Assembly (NCBI RefSeq): GCF_014636495.1
Contig: NZ_BMEM01000005.1
Coordinates: 62,001-126,000, forward strand
DNA length: 64,000 nt
From: Ornithinimicrobium tianjinense
GTDB lineage: Bacteria > Actinomycetota > Actinomycetes > Actinomycetales > Dermatophilaceae
Direction: 5' to 3'
The notes beneath the pieces were generated by a model. The model was not told the DNA's origin and did not search any database. It saw only the letters and a list, made by a program, of their open reading frames with translations. Positions 9,252 to 17,341 of the stretch are shown piece after piece. Position 1 is the stretch's first letter, and every line of letters begins with the position of its first letter. Made by a program: the position numbers and the translations under genes.

Positions 9252-9420
9252 GTGGACTGGACCATCCTCATCGCCTCCGGCGTGCTCGAGGCTCAGTGGG
9301 CGAGCGTGGACTGGACCATCCTCATCGCCTCCGGCGTGCTCGAGGCGGTGTGGGCGAGTGCGCCCGTGGACTGGACCATCCTCATCGCCTCCGGCGTGCT
9401 CGAGGCGGTGTGGGCGAGCG
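9252..9420 (+). repeat. In-frame tandem triplication of SMR helix-1 coding sequence
   Basis: Three units start at 9252, 9306 and 9366 with GTGGACTGGACCATCCTCAT. The first about 41 bp are identical in all three. Unit lengths of 54 and 60 bp are both divisible by three, so the reading frame stays open. Near identity implies a recent duplication. Confidence 0.95.
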
Positions 9421-9680
9421 CGCTCGGCGCGTCGCGCGGCCTGCGCCGCCCGCTGCCGACGCTCGTCTTCCTCGTCGCGACCGTGCTCTCCGTGTGGGGG
9501 CTCGCCGTCGCCATGCAGACCATCCCGACCGGCACCGCGTATGCCGTCTGGACCGCCACCGGAGCCTCGCTCACCGTGCTGTGGGCGATGGCGCGCGGGA
9601 CCGAGCCGACGACCCTGACCCGCGTGCTGCTGCTGCTCGGCATCGTCGCCAGCGTCGTCGGACTCAAGGTGGTGTCCTGA
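9252..9680 (+). CDS. SMR-family exporter subunit 1 (Gdx/SugE-like) with triplicated N-terminal helix
   Basis: The last 105 residues (from GTG 9366) are a complete small multidrug resistance protein: four helices, the helix-1 Glu in GVLEAVWA, and the IPTGTAYAVWT motif typical of the guanidinium-exporter (SugE/Gdx) branch. Upstream, helix 1 is repeated twice in frame (units of 54 and 60 bp), so the full 142-residue frame carries three copies of helix 1, each with its Glu. Only GTG 9252 has a Shine-Dalgarno (GAGGAGC, 9239-9245), which favours the long form; GTG 9306 and 9366 are alternative starts. It is followed one base later by its SMR partner. Confidence 0.8.
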   Translation: MDWTILIASGVLEAQWASVDWTILIASGVLEAVWASAPVDWTILIASGVLEAVWASALGASRGLRRPLPTLVFLVATVLSVWGLAVAMQTIPTGTAYAVWTATGASLTVLWAMARGTEPTTLTRVLLLLGIVASVVGLKVVS

Positions 9681-9681
9681 C

Positions 9682-10038
9682 ATGGCGTGGACGATCCTGC
9701 TGGTCAGCGCCGTTCTCGAGGCGGTGTGGGCGACGGCCCTCGGCGCCTCGGACGGGCTGAGCCGACCGGTGCCGACGGTCGTCTTCGTCGTCTTCTCGGT
9801 CCTCAGCCTGGTCGGCCTCGGCCAGGCGATGCGCACCATCCCCACCGGGACCGCGTATGCCGTGTGGACCGGTCTCGGCGCCGTCCTCACCGTGGCCTGG
9901 GCGGCCGTGACGGGCGCGGAGCCGCTCACGCCGCTCAAGGTGCTCTTCCTCGTCGGCATCGTCGGGTGCGCCGCCGGCCTGAAGCTCACCACGCCCGCGG
10001 GGGCGGAGGCGGCGGAGGCGGTGGACCCCGTCCCGTGA
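9682..10038 (+). CDS. SMR-family exporter subunit 2 (Gdx/SugE-like)
   Basis: A 118-residue four-helix SMR protein. It has the helix-1 Glu in AVLEAVWA, the family motif IPTGTAYAVWT and a short Ala/Glu-rich tail. Tandem unequal SMR genes usually form obligate heterodimeric exporters (as in EbrAB or YkkCD), so it probably pairs with the preceding product to export guanidinium-like or cationic compounds by proton antiport. The start is one base after the upstream stop, so coupling is expected. A near-perfect hairpin follows. Confidence 0.88.
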   Translation: MAWTILLVSAVLEAVWATALGASDGLSRPVPTVVFVVFSVLSLVGLGQAMRTIPTGTAYAVWTGLGAVLTVAWAAVTGAEPLTPLKVLFLVGIVGCAAGLKLTTPAGAEAAEAVDPVP

Positions 10039-10043
10039 GGATC

Positions 10044-10083
10044 GTCACGTAGGAGTCGGGTACGTCCCCGACTTTCACGTGAC
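10044..10083 (+). terminator. Strong stem-loop after the SMR pair
   Basis: GTCACGT-agg-AGTCGGG (10044-10060) pairs with CCCGACT-ttc-ACGTGAC (10067-10083); the inner agg/ttc gives two G-U pairs in RNA and the loop is 6 nt. It starts 6 nt after the stop codon. There is no U-tract, which is common in actinobacterial terminators. Confidence 0.65.
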
Positions 10084-10107
10084 GACGTCCGCGGGACGTT
10101 GGCGGCC

Positions 10108-10222
10108 GGGCGCGGCGGCCAGATGCGGCAGCCGGATGCGGCGGCCAGATGCGATGGACAGATGCGGCAGCCGGATGCGGCGGCCAGATGCGGTGGCCAG
10201 ATGCGGCGGCCAGGCGGGGCGG
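10108..10222. repeat. 13-bp minisatellite
   Basis: About 8.5 exact-period copies of GGCRGCCRGATGC; the (A/G)GATGC step recurs at 10121, 10134, 10147, 10160, 10173, 10186 and 10199. It is noncoding, in the gap between the SMR hairpin and the ABC exporter. Copy number is likely to vary between strains. Confidence 0.92.
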
Positions 10223-10315
10223 CGGGTGCGTCATACCCGGGTCTGACCCGGCACCCCTCAGCTCGGGCCCCCGGGTGGACCCGGCCCGCGGTCGGCCGCT
10301 CCTAGCGTCTGCGGC

Positions 10316-11179
10316 ATGACGACGACAGGGACGCCATCAAGCACCACCACCACACCAACCGCCACCACCCCAGCCACGACTCCAGCCACAACCACGACCC
10401 CAGCCACCAACACGACCCCAGCCCCAGCCACGACCCGCGCCCGCCGCCCGGCGGCGCTGGCGGCGAGCACCCTCGGGCTGACCAAGACCTACGGCCGCGG
10501 CGAGACCGCGGTGCGCGCGCTCGACGGGGTGTCCGTAGGGATCGAGGAGCGGCGGTTCACAGCGATCATGGGTCCCAGCGGCTCGGGCAAGTCCACCCTC
10601 ATGCACCTGCTCGCCGGCCTCGACACCCCGACGTCAGGGCGCGTGTTCCTCGGCGACACCGAGCTGACCTCGCTGTCCGACCGGCAGCTGACGACGCTGC
10701 GCCGACAGCAGGTGGGCTTCGTCTTCCAGGCTTTCAACCTGCTCCCCACGCTGACCGCGCGACAGAACGTCCGCCTCCCCCTCGACCTCGCGGGCAGCCG
10801 CGTCGACGAGGCGTGGGAGCGCACGGTCGTCGAGGGGCTCGGGCTCGCCGACCGCCTCGGCCACCGGCCCGGTGAGCTCTCCGGCGGCCAGCAGCAGCGG
10901 GTCGCCCTCGCGCGGGCGCTGGTGACGCGGCCGGCCGTGATCTTCGCCGACGAGCCCACCGGTGCGCTCGACTCGGTGACCGGCGCCGAGGTGCTCGCCC
11001 TGCTGCGCCGCTCCGTCGACGAGTGGGGGCAGACGGTCGTGATGGTGACCCACGACGCGGGCGCGGCCGCGGTGGCCGACCGGGTCCTGCTGCTGGCGGA
11101 CGGTCAGGTCGCCGGCGACCTCGTCGACCCCGACCTCGACCGCGTCGTCGGCGCCGTGCGCGGGCTGGGGCGCGCCTGA
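10316..11179 (+). CDS. ABC exporter ATP-binding protein, MacB/LolD type, with Thr/Pro-rich N-terminus
   Basis: A 287-residue ATPase. Residues about 2-40 are an unusual low-complexity Thr/Pro/Ala tract; the ATPase domain starts near residue 52. Walker A is GPSGSGKST (about 84-92), the Q loop is in VGFVFQAFNLLPTL, the signature is LSGGQQQRVALARAL, Walker B is VIFADEPTGALD and the H loop is VTHD. This subfamily powers FtsX-type permeases in lipoprotein, peptide or macrolide export, and the permease overlaps its stop. ATG 10316 lies 7 nt after TAGCGT (10303-10308). An internal start beyond the tract is possible but has no clear Shine-Dalgarno. Confidence 0.9.
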   Translation: MTTTGTPSSTTTTPTATTPATTPATTTTPATNTTPAPATTRARRPAALAASTLGLTKTYGRGETAVRALDGVSVGIEERRFTAIMGPSGSGKSTLMHLLAGLDTPTSGRVFLGDTELTSLSDRQLTTLRRQQVGFVFQAFNLLPTLTARQNVRLPLDLAGSRVDEAWERTVVEGLGLADRLGHRPGELSGGQQQRVALARALVTRPAVIFADEPTGALDSVTGAEVLALLRRSVDEWGQTVVMVTHDAGAAAVADRVLLLADGQVAGDLVDPDLDRVVGAVRGLGRA

Positions 11180-13755
11180 TGGCCGGGCGCAGCAGGACCG
11201 GCTGGATGACGACGGGCCTGGCCTCGCGGGGCCGCCGTCTGCTGTCCGCAGCGGTGGCGATCGTCATCGGCACCGCCTTCCTCACCGCGAGCCTGGTGGT
11301 CCTGGGGACCGCCAAGGCGGGTACCGAGGAGGCTGTGGCAGCAGGTTTCCGGGACGCCGACCTCGTCGTCTCGCGCACCGAGGCCGCCACGCTCGACGCG
11401 GCCGGCTACGACAAGGTCGCGGCCCTCGACGGCGTCGGCCGGGTGCGGGGCGAGACGACGGTCGGCGTGCACCGCGGTCAGCAGGACTTCCTGCCCGCCG
11501 CACCGGTGCCCGTGGCCGGCGTCAGCCTCCTGGCCGGGGACCTGCCGGCCGCCACGGGCGAGGTACTCATCAACCAGCAGCTCGCCGACGACGGCTTCGG
11601 CCCGGGTGACGCCCTGGAGGTCACGCCCTTCCCCGGACCGGAGGGCGAACGCCCGCCCGTGACGCTCACGGTCAGCGGCGTCGCCGACCTGGGCCCGACC
11701 AACCCGGTGCTCGACTTCGGCCCCGGCCTCGCCACCACGGACGCCACGCTCCGCTCCCTCGACCCGATGCTGACCTACGACGCCGTCGTCCTCCATCTCC
11801 AGCCAGGCGCCACGGAGGCGCAGGTGCGCGCGGCCCTGGCCGACGCCATACCCGGGGCCGAGGTGCAGACCGGCCCGGAGGCCGCCGAGGCGCGCGTCGC
11901 GACGATGACCGGCGAGACCGAGGTCTTCGCCGCGGTGCTGCTCGGCTTCGGCGCGGTCGCGCTGCTCACCGCGGCCATCGTCATCGCCAACACCTTCACG
12001 ATCACGCTGGCGCAGCGCACCGGTGAGCTGGCGCTGCTGCGCTGCATCGGTGCGACCCGCGCCCAGGTGCGGCGGTGGGTCGTGCTGGAGGCCGTGGTGC
12101 TCGGGGCCGTCGCCTCGGCGGCCGGCGTGGGCCTCGGGGTCGCGGCGGGGGCCGGGCTGGTGGCGCTCGGGCGACGCCTGGACCTCGGCGTCCCGCTCGA
12201 CCTAGGGCTGCAGCTCGACCCCGTCAGCCTGCTGCTGCCGGTCCTCGTGGGCACCGTCGTCACGGTGCTGGCCAGCCTGTGGCCGGCGGTCCGCGCCACC
12301 CGCGTCTCGCCCCTCGCCGCGCTCCGTCCCGTCGGCCCGGCCGCCGACCGGTTCCGGATGGGCTGGGTGCGCCTCGCCCTCTCGCTCGCGCTCGTCGGCA
12401 GCGGCGTCGCCGCGATGCTGTATGCCGCGTCCGCCCGGGACGTGCTCGCCGGCGTGGCCGGGGGTGTGGTCTCGTTCGTGGGGGTGCTGGTCGGCGGCAC
12501 CCTGCTGGTGCCCGCCGCGGTGCGGGCGCTCGGCGTCGGGGCCCGCGCGGCCGGTGTGCCGGGCCGGCTCGCGGTCGACAACGCGGTGCGCCACCCGGGC
12601 CGGGCCGCCGCGACGAGCGCCGCGCTCCTCGTCGGCGTGACCCTGATCACGATGACCTCGGTCGGCGCCGCCACGGGCGAGCGGACGGCGCTGGGCGAGA
12701 TCGACAAGGAGTATGCCGTCGACCTCCTCCTCACCTCCGGCAGCGTGGTCCCCGACGAGACCGGTCGGGCCGGGTCGGGCGAGAGCGAGGGCGAGGGCGA
12801 CGGGGTGCCTGTGGGCGGGCCGGCGTCGCCGGACAGCATGGTGCCGGTGCCCCTGAGCCCGCTCGTGGCGGATCAGCTCGCGGATGTCCGTGGGGTCGCG
12901 GAGGTGGTCACCGGTGAGGTGGCTCCCGTCGTGCTGGGCGAGTCGTGGGCCGTCACGACCGCGCTGGCCGTCGACCCGCAGGACCTGTCGGCCGTGGTGC
13001 GCAGCGCAGAGCTGGTGGCCTCGCTCGAGCCGGGGACGGTCGGGCTGTCCGACCTGGACCTGGCCGTCAACGGTCTGGAGCCGGGCGACACCCTGACCGT
13101 CCACGGCACCCGGGCCGACCTCGACCTCACGGTCGTGGAGCTCGGCCTCGGTCAGGCGGTGGCGCTGCACCCGGACACCCTCAACGAGCTGGCGGGCGAC
13201 GACGTAAGCCCCGGCGGCGTGCTGGCGCGGCTGGCGGCCGACGCGGACCTGGCGCACGTGATGGGCGAGGTGGACCGGATCGCGGCGGCGGACGCGCTGC
13301 TCGTCGAGGGCGGCGCGATCTCCCGGGCCACCGTGGTCAGGGTGCTCGACGTGCTGGTCATCGTGGCCACGGCGCTGCTCGGTGTGGCGGTCCTCATCGC
13401 GGTCGTCGGCATCGCCAACACCCTGTCGTTGTCGGTGGTCGAGCGGCACCGCGAGCACGCGCTCCTCCGCGGGCTGGGCCTCACGAGGGGACAGATGCGG
13501 GGGATGCTCCTCACCGAGGGTGTGCTCCTGGCCGTGGTCAGCGCGGGGCTCGGGCTGACGCTCGGGATGGGCTACGCCTTCCTCGGCATCCAGACCCTCC
13601 TGCCGGTGGACACCGAGGCCCGGCTCGCCGTGCCCTGGGCCCGCGTCGGGGTGATCGTCGGGGTCGCGCTGCTCGCCGGCGTCCTGGCCAGCGTGCTGCC
13701 CGCCCGCCGCGCCACCCGCGTCAGCCCTGCGGAGGGTCTCGCAGCAGGGCGGTGA
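11179..13755 (+). CDS. FtsX-like ABC permease
   Basis: An 858-residue permease with a first helix near residues 20-40, a large extracytoplasmic domain, three helices around 260-370 (first FtsX domain), two more near 400-445, a second extracytoplasmic domain and a C-terminal FtsX domain with three helices (about 720-850). The sequences LLRCIGATRAQVRRWV and LLRGLGLTRGQMRGML are the two coupling segments. It works with the upstream ATPase; the start overlaps that stop (TGATG). The 3' end runs 35 bp into the convergent anti-sigma gene. The exported substrate is unknown. Confidence 0.9.
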   Translation: MAGRSRTGWMTTGLASRGRRLLSAAVAIVIGTAFLTASLVVLGTAKAGTEEAVAAGFRDADLVVSRTEAATLDAAGYDKVAALDGVGRVRGETTVGVHRGQQDFLPAAPVPVAGVSLLAGDLPAATGEVLINQQLADDGFGPGDALEVTPFPGPEGERPPVTLTVSGVADLGPTNPVLDFGPGLATTDATLRSLDPMLTYDAVVLHLQPGATEAQVRAALADAIPGAEVQTGPEAAEARVATMTGETEVFAAVLLGFGAVALLTAAIVIANTFTITLAQRTGELALLRCIGATRAQVRRWVVLEAVVLGAVASAAGVGLGVAAGAGLVALGRRLDLGVPLDLGLQLDPVSLLLPVLVGTVVTVLASLWPAVRATRVSPLAALRPVGPAADRFRMGWVRLALSLALVGSGVAAMLYAASARDVLAGVAGGVVSFVGVLVGGTLLVPAAVRALGVGARAAGVPGRLAVDNAVRHPGRAAATSAALLVGVTLITMTSVGAATGERTALGEIDKEYAVDLLLTSGSVVPDETGRAGSGESEGEGDGVPVGGPASPDSMVPVPLSPLVADQLADVRGVAEVVTGEVAPVVLGESWAVTTALAVDPQDLSAVVRSAELVASLEPGTVGLSDLDLAVNGLEPGDTLTVHGTRADLDLTVVELGLGQAVALHPDTLNELAGDDVSPGGVLARLAADADLAHVMGEVDRIAAADALLVEGGAISRATVVRVLDVLVIVATALLGVAVLIAVVGIANTLSLSVVERHREHALLRGLGLTRGQMRGMLLTEGVLLAVVSAGLGLTLGMGYAFLGIQTLLPVDTEARLAVPWARVGVIVGVALLAGVLASVLPARRATRVSPAEGLAAGR

Positions 13756-13945
13756 GCGAGGCGACGTCCTCGGCGCACGCCGGGCAGGCTCGGAGGTGGG
13801 CCTCGAGGTCCGGCTGCGCCGGGCCGCCGGCCAGCCGGCTCTCCACGTAGACATCGAGCCGCTCGAAGCACTCCTCGCAGGAGAGGTAGGGGCCGTCCTC
13901 GAGCAGCAGACGCTCCAGGGCGGTCGAGAACTCTGGCGTGGTCAT
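13721..13945 (-). CDS. ZAS-type zinc-finger anti-sigma factor
   Basis: A 74-residue soluble protein with SCEECFERLDVYVE near the N-terminus and HLRACPAC, the HxxxCxxC zinc-binding anti-sigma (ZAS) motif, near residues 51-58. There is no membrane helix, so it resembles RsrA-like soluble anti-sigmas rather than membrane ones; zinc- or thiol-dependent release is plausible. The start overlaps the sigma-factor stop by 4 nt, as usual for sigma/anti-sigma pairs. Confidence 0.82.
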   Translation of the reverse strand: MTTPEFSTALERLLLEDGPYLSCEECFERLDVYVESRLAGGPAQPDLEAHLRACPACAEDVASLTALLRDPPQG

Positions 13946-14649
13946 GGCTGCTCCGGTGCGGGGTCGGTGGTGTGCTGTCCGGCGGCGGCGCCGGTCGCCC
14001 TCGGCTCGTCGAGGTAGCCCATGGCGGTCAGCTCGGCGCGCAGCCGGGTCCGGGCGACGTGGACGGTCTTGTACAGCGCGCCGCGCGTGGTGCCCAGGCG
14101 GGCGGCGAGGACGTCGATGGGCACCTCGTCGACGAGGAGCGCCACCGCGATCTGCCGTTGGTATGCCGTGAGGCACTCGTGCATCGCCCGCGCCATGGCG
14201 GACGCCAGGTCGAGCGCCTCGGCCTCCTGCTCGGGCCCGCCGGGGCGGCGGTCCGGCAGCTGCAGGTCGCTGGGGTCGAGGTCCCTCAGGCGCACCTCCT
14301 GCCGTCTCCAGGCCTGCTGCCGCACGTCCGACGCCGCTTGGAGGAGCGCGAACTTGTAGGCCCACGTGGTGAACCGGCTGTGCCCCTCGAAGGTGTGCAG
14401 CTTGCCCAGCAGCGTGGTCATCGCGACGTCCGCCGCGCCGTTGGCGATCTCGTCGACCCGCTCGGGGGAGCAGCCGTCGACGAGCGAGCGCATCCGCCAC
14501 ACCTGGTGGGCCGCCGCGCGGACGAGCAGCCCGTGGAGCTGCCGCATCGCCACGGTCTGCTCGTGGCCGGGGGTGCCGAGCGCGAGGACCCAGTCGGTGG
14601 GCTCGGCCCCGCGGTCGGTGGCCGGCGCGTGCGCGGAGGGGTGGGTCAC
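13942..14649 (-). CDS. ECF-type sigma-70 family sigma factor
   Basis: A 235-residue group 4 sigma factor. Region 2 is near residues 70-125 (FEGHSRFTTWAYKFALLQAA holds the -10-recognition helix) and region 4 near 155-210 (LTAYQRQIAVALLVDEVPI, then the HTH LAARLGTTRGALYKTVHVA). About 45 residues precede region 2. It is flanked by overlapping genes on both sides: an 85-residue protein upstream and the ZAS anti-sigma downstream. Its targets probably include its own operon; the adjacent ABC exporter is a candidate by proximity only. Confidence 0.88.
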   Translation of the reverse strand: MTHPSAHAPATDRGAEPTDWVLALGTPGHEQTVAMRQLHGLLVRAAAHQVWRMRSLVDGCSPERVDEIANGAADVAMTTLLGKLHTFEGHSRFTTWAYKFALLQAASDVRQQAWRRQEVRLRDLDPSDLQLPDRRPGGPEQEAEALDLASAMARAMHECLTAYQRQIAVALLVDEVPIDVLAARLGTTRGALYKTVHVARTRLRAELTAMGYLDEPRATGAAAGQHTTDPAPEQP

Positions 14650-14903
14650 GGCATACCCCCGGACGTCCCTGTCCCGGGGAGGTCGACGGGCGTGAGGATC
14701 TGGGCGGCCAGCTCGGGCGGGCAGCCGGCGTCGACGAGGGCGAGGAGGCGGTGCAGGTCGGTGCGGTCGTGGGCGAGGGTGTCCGCGAGGGCCGGGCCGA
14801 AACTGTGCTCCAGCAGCCGGCAGCGACGCCAGGCGACCACGTCGACCGGGGGCCCGGGCGCCTGGCAGGGAGGCCCGAGGCGGGAGTGCTGGGTCGTCGT
14901 CAT
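14646..14903 (-). CDS. Small conserved actinobacterial protein before sigma factor
   Basis: An 85-residue soluble protein, not in a family I can name. Residues 25-75 are helical, with WRRCRLLEHSFGPALADTL and then LVDAGCPPELAAQILTPVD, a Cys-Pro-Pro phrase I associate with short hypothetical actinobacterial proteins. Its stop overlaps the sigma start by 4 nt, making it the first gene of a three-gene overlapping unit. It could be a second partner or co-regulator of the sigma factor. Confidence 0.6.
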   Translation of the reverse strand: MTTTQHSRLGPPCQAPGPPVDVVAWRRCRLLEHSFGPALADTLAHDRTDLHRLLALVDAGCPPELAAQILTPVDLPGTGTSGGMP

Positions 14904-15014
14904 GCCCTCTTGGTGCGCGTGCGAGGCCGCCGCCTTACCGCGGGTCAGATCCGGGGCCGTCGGGACCACCAACACGGTGTCAGTGTCCACCCACCTCCCC
15001 ACCCAGGAGAAGCC

Positions 15015-15479
15015 ATGAGTCACACGACCACCCACCCCCGCGTCCACGCCTCCCTCAGCGACGCCGCCGGCTCGTCGCACGCGGCTCACCAGGCGTTCCT
15101 GGTGCTCCGCACCGCGTTCACCGTGGCGCCGATCGTCTTCGGCCTGGACAAGTTCACCAACCTCCTCGTCGACTGGACCACCTACCTGGCCCCGCCGATC
15201 GCGGGGCTCAGCCCGTTCTCGCCACAGGGCACGATGTATGTCGTCGGCGTGATCGAGATCGTCGCCGGCGTGCTCGTGGCCCTGCACCCGCGCCTCGGCG
15301 GCGCCGTCGTCGCCCTGTGGCTGGCGGGCATCATCCTCAACCTGCTGCTGATCCCGGGCTTCTACGACGTGGCGCTGCGCGACGTCGGCCTGCTGCTCGC
15401 GGCCGTCGCGCTGCAGCGGCTCAGCACGGCCTACGACCGACGGCCGCTGTCCTGGCCGGTGCGGCACGCGGGAGCCTGA
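15015..15479 (+). CDS. DoxX-like membrane protein
   Basis: A 154-residue protein with four predicted helices (about residues 30-48, 75-95, 98-118 and 120-138) and the FGLDKFTNLLVDW loop after helix 1 seen in DoxX/DUF417-like small membrane proteins. Such proteins are linked to membrane redox or thiol stress in other actinobacteria. CAGGAGAAG (15004-15012) is a good Shine-Dalgarno for ATG 15015. It is divergent from the sigma unit; the shared 111-bp gap holds ACACGGTGT, a short dyad. Confidence 0.75.
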   Translation: MSHTTTHPRVHASLSDAAGSSHAAHQAFLVLRTAFTVAPIVFGLDKFTNLLVDWTTYLAPPIAGLSPFSPQGTMYVVGVIEIVAGVLVALHPRLGGAVVALWLAGIILNLLLIPGFYDVALRDVGLLLAAVALQRLSTAYDRRPLSWPVRHAGA

Positions 15480-15514
15480 CACCTGCGGCCCTCGCCGCTC
15501 AGACGGTCCACCGG

Positions 15515-17341
15515 TCAGGTGGTCGCAGCCAGCCGCTGCCGCAGCCCGCTCGCACGCACCACGCGGCGGGCCACGGCGGCGCGGACGACCTCCTCCGGCC
15601 CCACGACCCGGACCCGCTCCTGGGCCCGGGTCACCGCGGTGTAGAACAGCTCCCGCGTGAGCAGCGGGCTGTCCGCCGGGGGCAGGAGCACCGTCACCTC
15701 CTCGGCCTGGCTGCCCTGCGCCTTGTGGATCGTCATCGCGTGCATCGTCTCCACGTCGCCGAGCCGGCTCGGCGCGAACCGCTGCACTCCGGAGGGGCCC
15801 TCGACGACGGCCATGCGCACCGGGGTGCCCTCGGGCGTCCTGCTGGCGACGACCACGCCGGTGTCGCCGTTGAGCACGCCGTTGGCGTAGTCGTTGGCCG
15901 TGACGAGCAGCGGTCGGCCGACGTACATCGGGTCGTAGAAGGTCAGCCCGGTCTCCTCGCCCAGCCACGTCTCGGTGAGGTGGTTCCAGGTGCGCACGCC
16001 GAACGGTCCCTCACGGTGGGCGCAGAGCAGCCGGTGCCGGCCGAGGGCGGCCATCGCTGCCTCGGCATCGCGGTCGCGCGCCGCCCTGAGCACGGCCTGG
16101 GCGTGCCGGGTCACGAGCGGCCGCAGCGTGGCCGTCGGGTCCGGCTCGGTGACCCACTCCACCTCGCGGCTGCCGGCGGAGAGCGCGGCGACGACCGCGT
16201 CGGCGTCGCCGTCGCGCAGCGCCTCGGCCAGCGCGCCGATGGTCTCGCCGTAGCGGTGCACGGTGCGCAGCCGGGCCAGGGTCACCAGCCCCGTGGCGCT
16301 GCCGTCGTCGCCTCCCGCTCCGGCCACCAGGTCGGCGAGCACGGCGCCCGCGTCGACCGAGACGAGCTGGTCGGCGTCCCCGACGAGGATGAGCCGGGCC
16401 GACGGACGCAGCGCCTCGAGCAGCCGCGCCATGTGGGTGAGGGAGACCATCGAGGCCTCGTCGACGAGCACGACGTCGTGGGACAGCCGGTTGGTCCGGT
16501 GGTGCCGGAAGCGACTGCGGCTGTCCGGCCGCCAGCCCAGCAGCCGGTGCAGCGTCATCGCCTCGACCGCGCCCAGCGGCTCGAGCACGGCCCGGGTGGC
16601 CGGGTCCGGCGTGCGCTCCAGGATGCCGGTGAGGGCTGCGGCGACGGCCGCCTTGACCCGCGCCGCAGCCTTGCCCGTCGGGGCCGCGAGGCCGACCCGC
16701 AGCGGCCGCTCGCCCGCGGCGGCCGCCTGCTCGGCGAGCAGGGCCAGCACCCCCGCGACCGTGGTCGTCTTGCCGGTGCCCGGGCCACCGGTGAGCACGC
16801 CGGTCCTGGCGAGGGCGAGGGAGCGCGCGGCGGCGCGCTGCTCGGCATACCCCTCCCCGGGGAAGATCCGCCCGAGCCCGCCGTCGAGCACCGCCTCGTC
16901 CACCTCGGGCGCGCCGAGCTCGGCCCGGGCCCGCAGGTCGTCCACCACCTGGACCTCCTGGTGGTGGTAGCGCTGGAGGTAGACGAGACCGTGCTCGACC
17001 ACCAGCGCACCCTGGCTCACGAGGGCGCTCGCCGCGACCCGCTCGGTCCAGCCCTCGCGCTCGGGCCACGGGAGCGACGCCGGTGCGCTGCCCTCGTCCG
17101 GCAGCAGGGCGGCGAGGTCGACGGCGACCGAGCCGGACCGCACCGCACGTGCGGCCAGCGCCGCGGCGAGCACGGCGTCCTCGTCCTTCTCGCGGGTGAC
17201 CCGCTGCAGGGTGCGGGCGATGTGCGCGTCGGCCGCGGTGAGCACGCCGGCACGGTTGAAGGCGCCGAGCATCCCCTCGGCGCCGAGCGCGAGCCGACGG
17301 TCGTGCTGGCCGACAGGCTCGAAGGTCTCGATGAGCGTCAT
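15515..17341 (-). CDS. recD: Exodeoxyribonuclease V subunit alpha
   Basis: A 608-residue superfamily 1B helicase, the fast 5'-3' motor of RecBCD. Walker A is GGPGTGKTTTVAG (about residues 188-200), motif II is VVLVDEASMVSL, and LILVGDADQLVSV and the C-terminal TIHKAQGSQ and YTAVTRAQERV segments complete the helicase core. Length matches E. coli RecD. Its start overlaps the recB stop (ATGA). It is the last gene of recC-recB-recD. Confidence 0.95.
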   Translation of the reverse strand: MTLIETFEPVGQHDRRLALGAEGMLGAFNRAGVLTAADAHIARTLQRVTREKDEDAVLAAALAARAVRSGSVAVDLAALLPDEGSAPASLPWPEREGWTERVAASALVSQGALVVEHGLVYLQRYHHQEVQVVDDLRARAELGAPEVDEAVLDGGLGRIFPGEGYAEQRAAARSLALARTGVLTGGPGTGKTTTVAGVLALLAEQAAAAGERPLRVGLAAPTGKAAARVKAAVAAALTGILERTPDPATRAVLEPLGAVEAMTLHRLLGWRPDSRSRFRHHRTNRLSHDVVLVDEASMVSLTHMARLLEALRPSARLILVGDADQLVSVDAGAVLADLVAGAGGDDGSATGLVTLARLRTVHRYGETIGALAEALRDGDADAVVAALSAGSREVEWVTEPDPTATLRPLVTRHAQAVLRAARDRDAEAAMAALGRHRLLCAHREGPFGVRTWNHLTETWLGEETGLTFYDPMYVGRPLLVTANDYANGVLNGDTGVVVASRTPEGTPVRMAVVEGPSGVQRFAPSRLGDVETMHAMTIHKAQGSQAEEVTVLLPPADSPLLTRELFYTAVTRAQERVRVVGPEEVVRAAVARRVVRASGLRQRLAATT

